Position numbers and translations under genes: made by a program. Positions 33,547-45,430 of a DNA stretch of 64,000 nt are shown here, piece after piece. The stretch covers positions 186,001 to 250,000 of the forward strand of contig LSAX01000007.1 of NCBI GenBank assembly GCA_001557505.1, written 5' to 3'. The stretch comes from Reticulascus tulasneorum. Lineage: Eukaryota; Ascomycota; Sordariomycetes; Glomerellales; Reticulascaceae. Below the pieces are notes generated by a model, which was not told the DNA's origin, did not search any database, and saw only the letters and a program-made list of their open reading frames with translations. Position 1 is the first letter of the stretch. The number at the start of each line of letters is the position of its first letter.

Positions 33547-36166
33547 ATGTCGAATGAGACATCAGACGCGGTTACGTCGCCCAGCGACAGCCGCTCTGAT
33601 GCATCACACACAAGTAGAAATGACGGCAATTATGAGCTTGCGAAACTCCGCGTCTGCGACGCTTGCCGGGTGTGAGTGCAGCAATTTCCAAACCTAGCTC
33701 TGACAATGAAAAGACGGAACGCTGACCGTGAGCGCACGCGTTACGCCATGACAGGAAAAAATCCAAATGTTAGCATAACGCTGTGACATGCATGGCACGT
33801 TATCTTGCTGATTGAGGACGCGAATCTGACAGTCGCTGGGCACAGGTAATATGGAGCGGCCTACTTGCGCTACCTGTTGCCTCCGTCGAACACCTTGCGT
33901 CTACGGCACGCGACGAAGGAAACCAGGTGCCTTTCCCCACTGATGAAAGACTGTTCCTCTGCTGACCGCTGCCGTTGCGCGATATCAGGGCCCCGGAAAG
34001 GGTTCGTGCCTAAAAAGTCGGCAGCTCGAACTACCACAGGCCCATATGCCAGCGAAGATTCCCTGGAGACACTCCTGCCTCCCGACGAGACGCACAACGA
34101 CTTATCCGCTGACTTTCCCCTTCACCCTACTCGTCACGATGGACCAGCGGAGTCTCTCGGAACGCAATCAATTCAATATTTTGACGGGCAACTTCCTTGG
34201 GCCTGGGACGATTTTGGCCTACGTGATCGCCTCTCGCCTCCTGGGGGTGATGGTTCTGCTCCGCGTGATTGCAGATGGCCCAGTATAGAGATGGAAGCGT
34301 ACCTGTATGAAAGAAGTTCGAAACCCTCCTAGCCCCGACACTAATTTCTGCCTTTCATCCAGCTTCGAGCTGTACTTCCAGTACCTTCAGCCGCTCTTTC
34401 CCATCTTCCGTCGGCCACAAGAAAACCAAGGAATAGGCAGTTTCGCCGAGAAGCTACCCGCGCGGCTGAAGATGGCCACTTTTGCCGTTTCGGCACGCTT
34501 CGCCGAGTCACAAGCCGCCGCCGTGCTCCCGCAGTCAGCTGAATTCGCAAGGCTAGCTGCGGAGCTCTTGCCCACTAACGCCCTCTGCCCGGACATGAAT
34601 GAGATCAAGACCTCGTTTCTGCTCTGTCTCTACGCTCTATCAGAATCTCTGAGCTGGAGCTCGGTAGCTGAGATTGGGAAGCTGACGCGGATGGTTGACA
34701 TATACTCCCAATTCCGGACGCTCGAGGCCGATTCCGAGACACCCGGTGATTTGGATACCATGGAAGAATCTCCCTTCATGAGTGCCATATCCGAGAGTGG
34801 TGATTCAGAAGAGTGGAACAGTGTTTGGTGGTGCATATACGCCCTGGAGACTTGCTCTAGTGCCTTAGCGTAAGTTCCGGGTAGATCTCTCTTAGGACCA
34901 GCGGCAAACTAACTCTCGCTTGTCACAGGGCGTCCTTGCCGACGATGTCTGCTCAGCTCCAAAGAATACCGCTCCCGACAAAGTCAATCATTGAATTCAC
35001 CGACTCATTGGCTAACAATAATGCCCAGGCCAGCGAAGGCCCGCAGTACCTGCCCTCGTCCGGCGTGAAGCTTTGGGAGACGATGAGCATGATACAGGCA
35101 CGGCCCTCCTGCCGCACCCGCAACTTGCACTTTGGCACATGTTCTCTAATGAGGGCAGTTACCGATCTGCGTTGTATGGCAAGGCATAATCGCGGCGGAG
35201 GTTTGGAAAGGCGCGTGCGAGAACTCGAGAGCGACTGCACTGCAGCTGCCTTTTCCCTCCCCCCCTGGTTCTCAAACCCCTCCCATAACGCCGCGTATGG
35301 AGAGAAGGATGACGAGCACAGGGATCGACTCCATACGCTGCTTCTTTGGCACAGGTATGCTCTTATTGCTTTCTGGTCTAGACATCTCGTAGAAAGCCTG
35401 ATGCTAATAAGGTGACTAGCGCACGCTTGCTTTTGGCTATTGTCGGCGCACAAGCGGGTGACGGCGATGCGGCCGAGGGCTGCTGGCAAACCATTCTCTC
35501 CCGGGCAAACGACATTATAAGAGTTGTACAGAACTGGAGGCCGGAATATTTTAGTGTCGTAGATCCCATGTGCTCATACATACTGTTTATCACCGGCGCC
35601 GTCATTTCCCTGGACATTGAAGCGTCCATCAATGTCGGTGCGGCACCTTCAAGCTCCTCGGGAGACTTGGATCTTTTGCTTCTCTTCTTGGCCAATGTCA
35701 GCAGGCATTGGCGCGTAGGTAAGCCCTTGTCAGACGAACAGGAATAAGCCCCAGCCGAATATACGTGGACTGACCAATTCTGTATAGGTCGATACGTTGC
35801 AGGTTTGTAGCAAATCTGCCTACTCTCACCCATGCAGCTTCTGATCATATCATAGACTCCCTGGCAAATTTCAGACGGATATGGGCGGCTAACGCAACCT
35901 ATGACACGGCGGTTGCCCTCATAGTCCGCGTGACCGGACCATTCAGTGAGTTGTATCTGCGAGATCCAGTGTCACAAGGCACCATGAACGATGTCAGGCG
36001 GGCTTGTAAACCTGCTGGAGTACAAGACCCTCACTCAAATGCAGGCGGCAGCACACGGACAGAGGGTATGGATGCGGAAGTAGGCTGTTCACTCTGGTTG
36101 GACGAGATGATATCAGGTTCAATTGGGAACGGGCTCGGCGACACTACTGGATCCATGTATGTTTGA
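33547..36166 (+). CDS. Zn2Cys6 transcription factor of cluster 1
   Basis: Fungal binuclear-zinc regulator, about 710 residues in the model 33547-33669, 33833-33926, 33989-34298, 34363-34869, 34929-35354, 35420-35728 and 35803-36166. The zinc domain is split: VCDACR ends exon 1 and ERPTCATCCLRRTPCVYG lies in exon 2, followed by the basic GTRRRKP. In this model the third zinc-binding cysteine is absent at the exon 1/2 junction, so either a small exon is missed or the finger is damaged. The middle (FELYFQYLQPLFPIF) is the start of the fungal transcription-factor homology domain. The last junction is uncertain; the final exon (LPTLTHAASD, TGPFSELYLRDP) is clearly coding. Likely binds the CGGAGGAAC elements of cluster 1. 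Confidence 0.78.
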
Positions 36167-36381
36167 AACATGGTTGGCTGCTTTCCCAAAGGACGGTGGG
36201 GCTCTTGGCAATGTGGTGGGTGTTTCGCGCCAATATTCCCGTGTGGACTCTTTACACGAGGTCAAGAACCTGCGATCTTGCCTAACGGGAGACTTTATTG
36301 GATGTAACTAGGTTATATCATCACCGATGTTTATTTATGACTGGCAAGCAGCAATGCCTCCTCTTGAACAATCACTTGAAT

Positions 36382-38414
36382 CTATCCAGGAATGAACATG
36401 CTCCAATTCGATTGGAAGATTGGGCCTTCTGCGTCCAAGATATAGCCGTCTGCGCAGTGATCATACTTTACACGAGGAAGTGCGTTTTCGTAAAAGTCAT
36501 CATACCGTGGATCAAGCGCGTCCTTGAGTGTCTTGACATCACCGCCTGGATGCAGTCGTTGCCAAGGCTTCACACAATCCTCCTGCTTGCAAGTCTTGAG
36601 AACCATTGTGAGTCCATCTAGACGGGAGATTAGTTTGGGGATGGGAACGCCAAGAACTAGCGATTCTGGCCCGCACGTCAGGCTGAAAGGGTAAAGATTT
36701 TCAAGTTGATACGGATCGTTCTGCTCAAATTTCAGTCGTTAGACTTGTCCGGCGAAAACAGATATTGCCGTCCGGCAGTATGACTGACCTTCATATCGTA
36801 TAACTCGTGATCGTTATTGCACCATACAGAATAGTAGAGATTATAATCTCTGCTTATGACGCGCAGTGCTTTGTATGTGTTGCCGTGGATACGAGACACT
36901 GTTGTCAGATTAGTCCTGTCGCTGCACCGATCTCGCAGTTCAGAAGACGGTATACATACCGTTAAGATCGTTGTACCGGAATAAGGCGCTTTCGGCAAAT
37001 GCCAATCCCCAGAACTCGACTTGGACATGCTCGTATCGATCCTCGACAGAAGCTTCTATGCCCGACCTGGTGACCGGGATGGGGACGCCGTCGAAGTCAT
37101 GCTGAAGGGGCGCCTGGACAATGCTAAGCATTGTGGGCGCTAGATCGGTATGGGTAGTTAGGATCTCCGTCGTCATGTTTTTGGGGACACCAGGGCCTCG
37201 AATAAGAAGCGGCACATTGATATCCTCTTCGTAGGGGCAATATTTTCCTGGTTGCAATCGATGCTGGCCAATGTGGAACCCATTGTCTGAGGTATAGATG
37301 ATGTACGTATTGTCCAGAATCCCCTGCGCCTCGAGCTTTTCCACGACGGCCTCGACCATCTCATCTACCGCCTGCAGAGACCTGATCCGTTGGCGGTAGT
37401 ACTCGTCATTGTACGCGATGTTGGCTTCACTCATGGGGGGTAGCCCGTGGATCCAACTAGCTCCGGACGGCTGGGGACGTGGCAGGTTAGCAAAGCAATA
37501 ACGCTTTCCGTACTGACGTGCAAACCTTGTCTGGATTGAAGTTAGGTGTCCTTGGGACGATCGCGTCATTGAATAACTTCTCGTGCCTCTTCGCTGGCCA
37601 AGGCGGGCTACCGATCATATCAGGAAAACCGGTTTCATCGACTGCCCCCGTATAGATGAATTCGGCATGCGGTGCTATAGGGGCTATCCCGAGGTAGAAA
37701 GGGCGGGAGCCCTTGGAAGCATCGTCAAGGAACTCGAGTGCCTTTTGTGCTATGAGGTCGGTGGAATAGTTTCCTTTGTAACTGACCGGAGCGTCGTGGT
37801 TTCTCTGCATCACAGGGCTATAGTACACGTACGTGGAGGGGTCCATGAGGAATTCCTATTAACGTGTGTGTCAGTGCAACTCCTAGCTAAGCCTCGAAGG
37901 GAAACCAGCTCACACTTCCGTTGAAGCCTTTTGCAAATGGGCTGTTGTAGTTCTTTGGCGAGTGTGCATTCCAGAGTTTGCCGGCGTAGTAGGTATCGTA
38001 GCCAGCATCCTGCATCCAGATTGGCAGGTAATTATCATTGATGCCTTCAGCAACAACCCTGGGATACCCGCCTAAATCCGTCAGTCATCGCAATTCTGGA
38101 ACAAATTATCAAACCCTACCATAGGGCGGAGACACATCGGTGATGTTGTGATTGTGCGCAAGCCTCCCAGTGAGTATGCTCGCCCGAGCAGGGCAGCAGA
38201 CTGCCGTGGTGCAGTAGTGACGAGAGTAGAAAGTGCCTTGCTGCCTAACGTGCTTGTCAAGAAGCGGCATGTATCTTAGAGAGTCCATCTGAAGGTCCTG
38301 GTCATCTGTGAGGATAAAGACAATATTGGGGCGCTTTCCACAGCGTGCTTCGCAGCTGGCAGGCCAGAAGGCCAGCCACGTAGCAAAGAGACCGGAAGCA
38401 AGAATCCAGTGCAT
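36382..38414 (-). CDS. Secreted arylsulfatase
   Basis: Six exons (38414-38120, 38071-37914, 37855-37526, 37470-36960, 36898-36789, 36720-36382) give 580 residues. The enzyme hydrolyses sulfate esters. A signal peptide (MHWILASGLFATWLAF) precedes RPNIVFILTDDQD with metal-binding aspartates, and CCPARASILTGR at 73-84, where Cys73 in C-x-P-x-R is converted to formylglycine. Further family blocks are GYDTYYAGKLWN, APIAPH and TSDNGFHIGQH. It closely follows the layout of Neurospora-type arylsulfatases. The promoter carries three variants of the cluster 1 element. I infer that it releases sulfate from an aromatic sulfate outside the cell, supplying the phenol used by cluster 1; sulfur scavenging is the alternative. 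Confidence 0.94.
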
Positions 38415-39984
38415 GATGGTATACGAGTTGGATGCGCGGGCGCAATGGGCAGTGCAATTGGTGACCTAAACATTTCTTTTTGGAGCCGATCATGGGTATC
38501 TTTTTTATCTTCCATCGGGGTATCCTGCATAATTCGCGTCTGTCGAGCAATTTTACCCAACGCAGCCATAGCCGACTCCCCATGGGGTAGCTAGGGTTGG
38601 AGAAGACACTAGCAGCACTGGGCTGCATGAAGTTACGCTAGAATACCCACCAAAGGCGGTGACGTAAACCCCATTTAGCAAGCTAGCAGAATTGAAGAAA
38701 ACTTCGTGGGCGGGGGATTGTAGTCATACCGGTGGTAGTCGGAGAACAGGCTGTCACGCAGTTTCTCCGGGCATAGAAGATTCCTCCGTGGCCAGCGCGA
38801 GGTTATGCCGAACCGCTAGGGCGTCCGTTATAGAATTTGATGCTATGCATGCGACTCTACCCGATAAGCAACGACCAGAGATTTTTGGGGACCAGGCCAT
38901 ACCGTAGAGGCATTTACGTTGCAGAACCGGCTGGTTGCAGCCAGCCTGATATTTGGTATGTTGTGTTTGACTTCATCCCTTAGAGTGTGGCTAGATGCAT
39001 TTCGTAGAGAAAGGATTCTCTTCTGCCACGAGTATAATTAAAATAACCCTTGGCCGCTCTTTGGCTTTGTACTCAATACTAAAACGGAGTCTTTAATTCT
39101 CTGTTGAGATTTTGCATGGGAGTGAACGGACTAAGTGTATCGACGAAAGGTGCACTACGTTGTTATTTTGGTGCGTCAAGTCTTTTGACTTTTTCGCAGG
39201 CTAAACGGAAAAGAAAGACATATATAATTGGACTAGCTAACTAACTTTATATTATTGCGGAATTCAATAAATTCACGTTAGTTGACTTAGGGGAAAGTGT
39301 TCTAGTAAATAAGCCTGCGGTAAAAATATTTTTTTAAGAGCCGAGGTGTGCGTTGCGCCTCTTTTTATCTACTATGCCGAGGAGCCCAGTTCTCGAATAC
39401 GATCCTTTGAAAGTTAGGAAACTCTAGCATAGAGACGAGCTTCAGATATGTTACACTGCTCCATCCATCCAGCATAAATATTCCAGTACTGGACGAGCAA
39501 AACCACGACATAAAGGAGGAGCTGTCCAGTCCAATGTACTAGTCTTTCACAGGGGTTTCACAGGAAGATGTGATGGATGACTCCAAGGAGAATATTCAAC
39601 AGGTCCTTGCAGTCCTTAACATACTTTCAGCAGACCGTCATGACCGAGTAAACATTGAAGCACACGTAGAAATCAGACGGATGATTATCTAACAGCATAC
39701 CTTATCCAAAGACATATTATTTAACGCACTGTAAAGCTGAATGAGAAGAGTGCATAATGGTTCTTCATCCAATTGTTTTGGTTGGAGGAAACTGTATTGA
39801 GGTCAACGGGCATGCCGTGAATGGAGACCAGGCCGTTGAACATCTTGAAGCAAGTCCACCTGGCAGAGACGCGGTACTCTTCGCTTGTGGTTTAAAACCC
39901 CAGAGTCCTTGGTATGGCAGTAGCCAAGAATGCTTTATGGTTACCACTCTCAGTACGGTGACATAGCCCTGTCTCAAATTTATA
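38415..39984. promoter_or_regulatory. Sulfatase promoter and AT-rich spacer
   Basis: CGGAGAAC at 38740-38747, GTTTCTCCG at 38761-38769 and ATTCCTCCG at 38780-38788 sit 325-375 bases upstream of the sulfatase start; the first two form an inverted pair. From about 38980 to 39760 the DNA is AT-rich and holds no recognisable gene. Confidence 0.6.
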
Positions 39985-41251
39985 TCAAACATTATGGATA
40001 CCGTAACGCAAGCTATATCCGTCGTCCTTTTCTTTGCATGCTCCCGTGACTTCATCTGTCAGCTTAATATCGCTTGGGCCATCTTTCAAGGCTTCTTGGT
40101 CACTGTCGTCCTTCATCCTTTCCGAATGGCCAGGACTAGACTTTAATGTTGCCGCAATGATTAAACTCGTGCGGTTTGGTCCTGACACTGATCTCTTCGT
40201 CCTGCTGGAGCTATCATGCGACAGGTAGTATCTCGAAAGTGTAATGTCTCGAAAGAAGATCCGCAGCATGGGGATGGAGGCTGCCATGATAGTCACGGCA
40301 GGTTCAGCGGCTCCCCAGATTGTAAGTCCCGCAGAGACGTCTGATCGATGTTAGTCCCTTGTGATGTTAGAAGGAGACAAACGTCTTACACGTGTAATCT
40401 CCAGAGGCTAGGCTCGGAATTTCGATCGTTTTCACTATGGCCGTTGCTCCCGCACTTTCGTCTGTCAGAAGTGAGCCTGGGCATCAATGAGTTGAAATTT
40501 GCTTACACCATTCCCATGCTCATGGCTAGTGCCACTCCAACCTTCTCTTTCTTCTTCATCTGCAGTCCCCATATAATCTTCCAGGGAAGCAACGCGAGGA
40601 CAAAATCCATAGCGGCCGAGTAGCCTACCAACATCAATACTGAACAATACCATCGCAACTTTGAGAAAGATACTCACCCGCGGCGCACATGCCAAAAACT
40701 GGGTATATCTGTGGATTCCAACAAGTTCCAGGCATGTACGGATTCCATCCCTTTTGCACGGGCATGCATCGTATCCACAAGAACAGTGCGTTGAGGTCCA
40801 TAAGAATGTTCATCGAGATAATAATAGCCCAAACGAGAATCGCCCATCGACCAGCCATTAGTCGCAGTAGTGTCAAGGCAAACGAGGTCTTGCTCCATAC
40901 AGCAGCGAGAATGGAGAGGGTCCCCACAACGTTGCCTCTTAGCCCCATCCCGGGGAGATTCTCAACGGGGACAGCATATATGTGCTTTCCTGTGCCGTGT
41001 GCGACATTAATGGCTACAAGAATCTCGGAGACCATCAAAGCCAGCTTTCGACCAGTCAGCAGGTTGGCACATTAAACTTTAAGTTATGAAATAAAACGTG
41101 CCCACGAAGTGATCAGGACATAGTCATCCCACCAAAGTCCGCGACGCGTCTTGAATTTGCAAAAAAGGCGCAAAGTGAGAAAGAAAAGGGACAGCCCCGT
41201 CAGTGCCCAGGTCGATATGAGGACATTCGGCCCTTGGTCTTGGGAATTCAT
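39985..41251 (-). CDS. Rhodopsin-like (PTH11-type) integral membrane protein
   Basis: Five exons (41251-41102, 41044-40678, 40624-40507, 40454-40390, 40340-39985) give 351 residues. Seven hydrophobic helices are predicted, with the family marks RRGLWWDDYVLITSW after helix 1, DLNALFLWIRCMPV, GYSAAMDFVLALLPWKIIW, and TIWGAAEPAVTIMAASIP in the last helices, followed by a hydrophilic tail. This is the fungal rhodopsin-domain family, plasma-membrane proteins thought to sense signals. The first intron begins with GC (TGG|GCACGT) and is the only solution that keeps phase with LALMVSEI. An ATG at 41281 would add ten residues. Ligand unknown. Confidence 0.85.
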
Positions 41252-42307
41252 GGTTATGCAAATGACTGCGCGACCTGGCAAGTGCTGATGAGTCTGATCA
41301 GCCAGCGATAATTACCGTCCCGGCAACATGGGTTCATACACAAGATCGACCTGGCCAGATCTCGCAGGCGGGGAAACTCAAGATCTTAACTAATCCAAGG
41401 GGTCCAGAGAACACCTGACCCATACCTGTCGTCCTTTTTGACGTACACCAATGGCCGCTCCGGACATTACCAACACCATGCACCATCTTAACAAGCACTG
41501 AACAATGCCTCGTTCCGAAGAAATCCAACACACCCCAGATTCTCTTAGGATTAGTCTGCGCGACCCAAGCGCTGCGTCCAACTCTAAGATGCAGGTTCGC
41601 TGCAGCGGGATGGCCAAAATGCTCGGTACCGAGATTGACAAGCGCACGCGGTGGGATTGGAGACCTGAGCACTCCGTGCGACGCATTGGTAGCACTTTTG
41701 GGGGACGGTTTAGCGATATATTGAGATCCGTGCGCAGCGCCTTCCAAACCTTGCACACCCTCTTTGCCCCTTCCAGGCAATACATGCGCAGCAGAGCAGG
41801 CCAGTGTCAAATCAATTGAGTACGGTATTTCAGCATGTTTGTTTGGGGCAGAGCTAATAAGGTTTCCGAACTTGGCACTAAACCCGACCAACACAGATCT
41901 CAGCTATACGCAATTCGGTCCGCCAGGGGCATCTTCCGCTGCCCAGGCCTCCCGTATCGAAGCTGTTCATCTTCATGAGGCAATCCTAGTTGCCGAGGGT
42001 CTTCGAAAGATCTGACCGAGAACCCTGCTATGATCGTATGCGGCTCCTCAAAGAGTATTTATCCTGGCGACGAGCTAGCCACGCTTTGGTGAGGAACGAG
42101 GTTGAGGCATCTTGGGGGCTACCACTCTAATTCGTCATCGGATGTGGGTATGAATGTGTGCTGCCATGCAGTGTAGTGAGTTAATGGACAATCCCAGCCT
42201 CCTGTTTCAGCTCGAGAGCTTTATCGGTATATGCCACGCATATATCTTCTTGCAATCGCAGCCGATGAAACCAGATGTTCATGACAAAGTCGGTGGTAGA
42301 AGTGATA
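41252..42307. other. Spacer with unassigned open frames
   Basis: Open frames at 41334-41894 (minus) and 41505-41819 (plus) overlap, and neither has a recognisable motif. No gene is called. Confidence 0.4.
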
Positions 42308-44422
42308 TCAGACAATCCGAAATATATGTGGCCCATGAGGACTAACAAACTCGTCACACGGGGCGTCCTCTCCGACGTCCAAGAGGACCGCTTCTCCCCG
42401 ATCCTCGTCGTCATCGAAGTGGTGGCTGGTGGCAAGGCCGCGCCGCCTGTAACAAGTAGGCCGGTCGGGGTCCAAGTCGAGAATCAGGTAGTAACTAAAA
42501 TACGAGAAATCTTCAATCTTACGGTCCGTTGTGGGGCCCCAACTCGAATCACTGTAAAGGTGAAGAAAGAACAACCCACCGATGTCATCGTCACCGGTGT
42601 CCCAGTGAAACGTAAAAGCTTTCTTATACTCACTGTCCCTGTGTATCCATTTCAGATTACCCCGAACGCGCAAGAAGCCACGTTTGGAATCACCAAGTTC
42701 ATCCACAGCAGTAGAATCGAAGCTTGCTTCGAGTACTTTAGTCGAGGACACCCTGTCATCGCGAGGTTTCCTAAGCGACACAGGGTCATCAATTGACGCC
42801 CAAGACCAAGTGGGCGCTCTGTATTTTGGCCGGGGGCGCAATTGAAATCTATCTCGATCAGTGGACCAGGCGAGCTGGTACAGAATACTATCGTTATTCC
42901 AGATCCCAGCGACATATGCGCCCCCTAGAATTGGTGCTAGATAACTAACGATTCCGGAAAGAGCAGGCAGTTTATCAGAAGCGTGAGTAATGAATCGTCT
43001 TGTGTAGTTTTCCAAAATGGAGCCCCAGATCGTGATAGGCTCGCTCGACTTTGAGTTGAATATCTCGCGCGTTTTGGAGTGGGTAATTTCATTTGGCAGC
43101 CCTTCAGGAAACGCCTCGCACGCTGTCATCTGGTTGCATTCCCAGAAAATCTGCCTTTCTCCAAAGTGCAAAGTTCGCGTAGATAGCAATCTCTCTTGGA
43201 GGACCCAGGCTCTCTACTTAGCGTCTACTTAGTGGAGATCATAATTCGCTATTATGACTCATGATCTTTGACTTACACTTTGAAGAGGGGATTTCTCTAC
43301 CTCATACTTAAAGAGACCAGTCTCGACAACAGCAGTGTTATTATCACTGCCATTGGTATCAATAACAAATTCATTCACGATATGGCCTCGTTCCCGGTAA
43401 AGGCCTTCACTGCTGTTCCGAGATGCCGTGGCGGACAGATTACACCACGCACGCCTGTACACGTGGTGCATCGTCGATGCCTCCTTTTCCCAGTCCCCGG
43501 GGTCATTCTGTACAATGCATAAGCTGTCAATCCACAAGTACCTGGCGCCGAGTCTCCGAGACACATAGACAGCTTCTGCGAATGTCTTTGGCAAGTTTAA
43601 AACTTCACCCATTAGGTCGACTCGGTTCTCCTTGGTGAGGAGAATGTGCTGTCCAGCTCCCCAGCAGTGACTCAGCGTGATATATGGACCTTCTGGTGTC
43701 TGTTTGGTAGTTTCAATGATTTTTACCTTTCCAGTCACGTTTTCAGAGCCACCAATTTCCAAGAGACGAGTGGGATACCACGCTGTTTCTGGAGCGGCTG
43801 TTTGCCTGCATAATTCATGGCCATGAGTACAGCCATCAAGCCACTTGAGCACTGTATCCCATGCGGAGCTTGAGTTTGTCGATTTTCCAGCATTGCGAAG
43901 TGTTGTTTTAGACGCTCCTATGAATCAAGATTAACAGTCAAATGGTGTATGTCAATCAAAACTGTTATGCGACATCGCCTTTGCGTACAACATACCTGTA
44001 TCAAGTGTCCGAATAGCAAAATCATAGCTATATTCATAATTGTTGGACCAGATAGATATAGACCTCAGAACTTCCCGTGGTGGAACGTTATAACTGTACT
44101 TTGTGAATGCTCGCATGGTCCTGTGGGCGGGCCCAGAATCTGAGTTGACAGCCGAGACACGTTCTTGCAACCGACTGCAAAGGTAGCAACCACTGCCCGT
44201 AGCATCTTGCCAGCTTTTGTAGGTGCTGTGATGTATGCCATCGCCTCCAACGCTGTGGTTTCCGGCCATCGAACCCAAGTATTCTCCATTTGTGTGGATG
44301 ATTGCTCTTCGGCATGAGGTACAGATTGATGGGATTGAATCTGGATCCTGAACCCCAATGTCCACCGCGGCATTTAAAAGGCCTAGACAGGCTGCATAAG
44401 CATCCGTCTGGTGACGTGACAT
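42308..44422 (-). CDS. HET-domain (heterokaryon incompatibility) protein
   Basis: Three exons, 44422-43996, 43917-43277 and 43213-42308, give 657 residues. HET proteins act in non-self recognition and can trigger cell death when incompatible hyphae fuse. The HET domain is clear: PYITLSHCWG, LPKTFAEAVYVSRRLGARYLW, IDSLCIVQNDPGDWEKEA and the final RAWVLQERLLSTRTLHFG. The N-terminus has CTSCR and GCYLCSRL cysteine pairs, and the C-terminus contains APTWSWASIDDPV, the usual post-HET block. All intron phases agree. It lies between the two catabolic clusters, next to a second, decayed HET gene. Confidence 0.93.
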
Positions 44423-44588
44423 TGCGGCATGCGTGCTTACCGTTATTTTCGGTATTCCCAGTATTGGAGGTCATATTATCCAAGTATCCAGAGCAACATA
44501 TGCATTAAGTGTCTATTGACAAAGCTCACCACTATGAGAGACCAGTTGAAAAGCGAAGTGAAGAGCGGCTTGGACTTGGGCATGAATT
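44423..44588. other. Short spacer
   Basis: Upstream of the HET gene; holds its promoter. Nothing else is recognised. Confidence 0.4.
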
Positions 44589-44963
44589 TTATTCCAGCCC
44601 AAGCTTGGCAGATTTGATTGGACTGCCTTGGCCCAAGTGCAGGATTACCATATCCCGCGGTATGCAGCTACACCGGGCTACCCATATCCTTGATCTTATC
44701 CGGCAGCTACTACGATGGTAAGTGCGGCTCCGTGGTATCTCAGGTTCATATGTGTGATTTTGCTTGGGCTTCGATGTGGGGTCACCCTGGTCAATGCAAT
44801 ATTGATCAACCCACAAGTATCGAAAACTTAGAGCTGTCGTGCCTTGGATGGCGTCGGAGATTAAGGGTGGTTCGGACGCAGTAATTCTTGAGGACCCGGT
44901 CTCAATTTGTTCGGTATTGACTTGGCCCCACCAGGGCCAGTAGTGTTCTGTCAAGACTGGCAC
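44589..44963 (-). pseudogene. HET-domain gene remnant
   Basis: One frame reads LSFRYLWVDQYCIDQGDP, the HET-domain core. After this the homology moves to another frame that reads MNLRYHGAALTIVVAAG and then DQGYG and PGVAAYRG, interrupted by TAA and TAG. Both frames together match the usual order of a HET domain, so this is a fragment with at least one frameshift and two stop codons. No start or C-terminus remains. Confidence 0.8.
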
Positions 44964-45430
44964 CGGATGGCAATACAGTGTGGTAAATTGTTGAGCCGTT
45001 ATTTAGACATGCCTGAACCTTTCCCTACCTAGGTAGGGAGGGTACCTTAATCAAATATACCAAAACGCTGAACTTGGGCTTGCACTGTGCTGTACAATGC
45101 AGTATCTATAATATTTACATGTCTTATAAGAACCTAAGCGTGACGAATGGCTGGTTCAATGGCATTAAGCGTCGCTCTTCTAATGCTAATTCTAATGGCG
45201 AGAACACGCGGAGACGTTTATGACACCAGCAGCCCACCAGCTGTACAAATATTACCAAAATTAAGCACGAGGCTCACACAGAACCGTGTAGCCGATCGTC
45301 ACTTGATTGGTAGGGAATAGAATGTGCAATTATCCGTTCTAGGGCGTCACATGCATATCCTCGTACACACTAGCGAGTTCTTTCATTGTCTCCATCTTTG
45401 CTCGATAAAAGACCTCCAGGCGTGCTGAAG
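44964..45430. other. Spacer upstream of the FAD oxidoreductase
   Basis: AT-rich promoter region. Neither the cluster 1 nor the cluster 2 element is seen here. Confidence 0.5.

Noticed and set aside
41334..41894. 186-codon minus-strand frame between the rhodopsin-like and HET genes
   Set aside because: Overlaps a plus-strand frame of similar quality, and neither has a domain.
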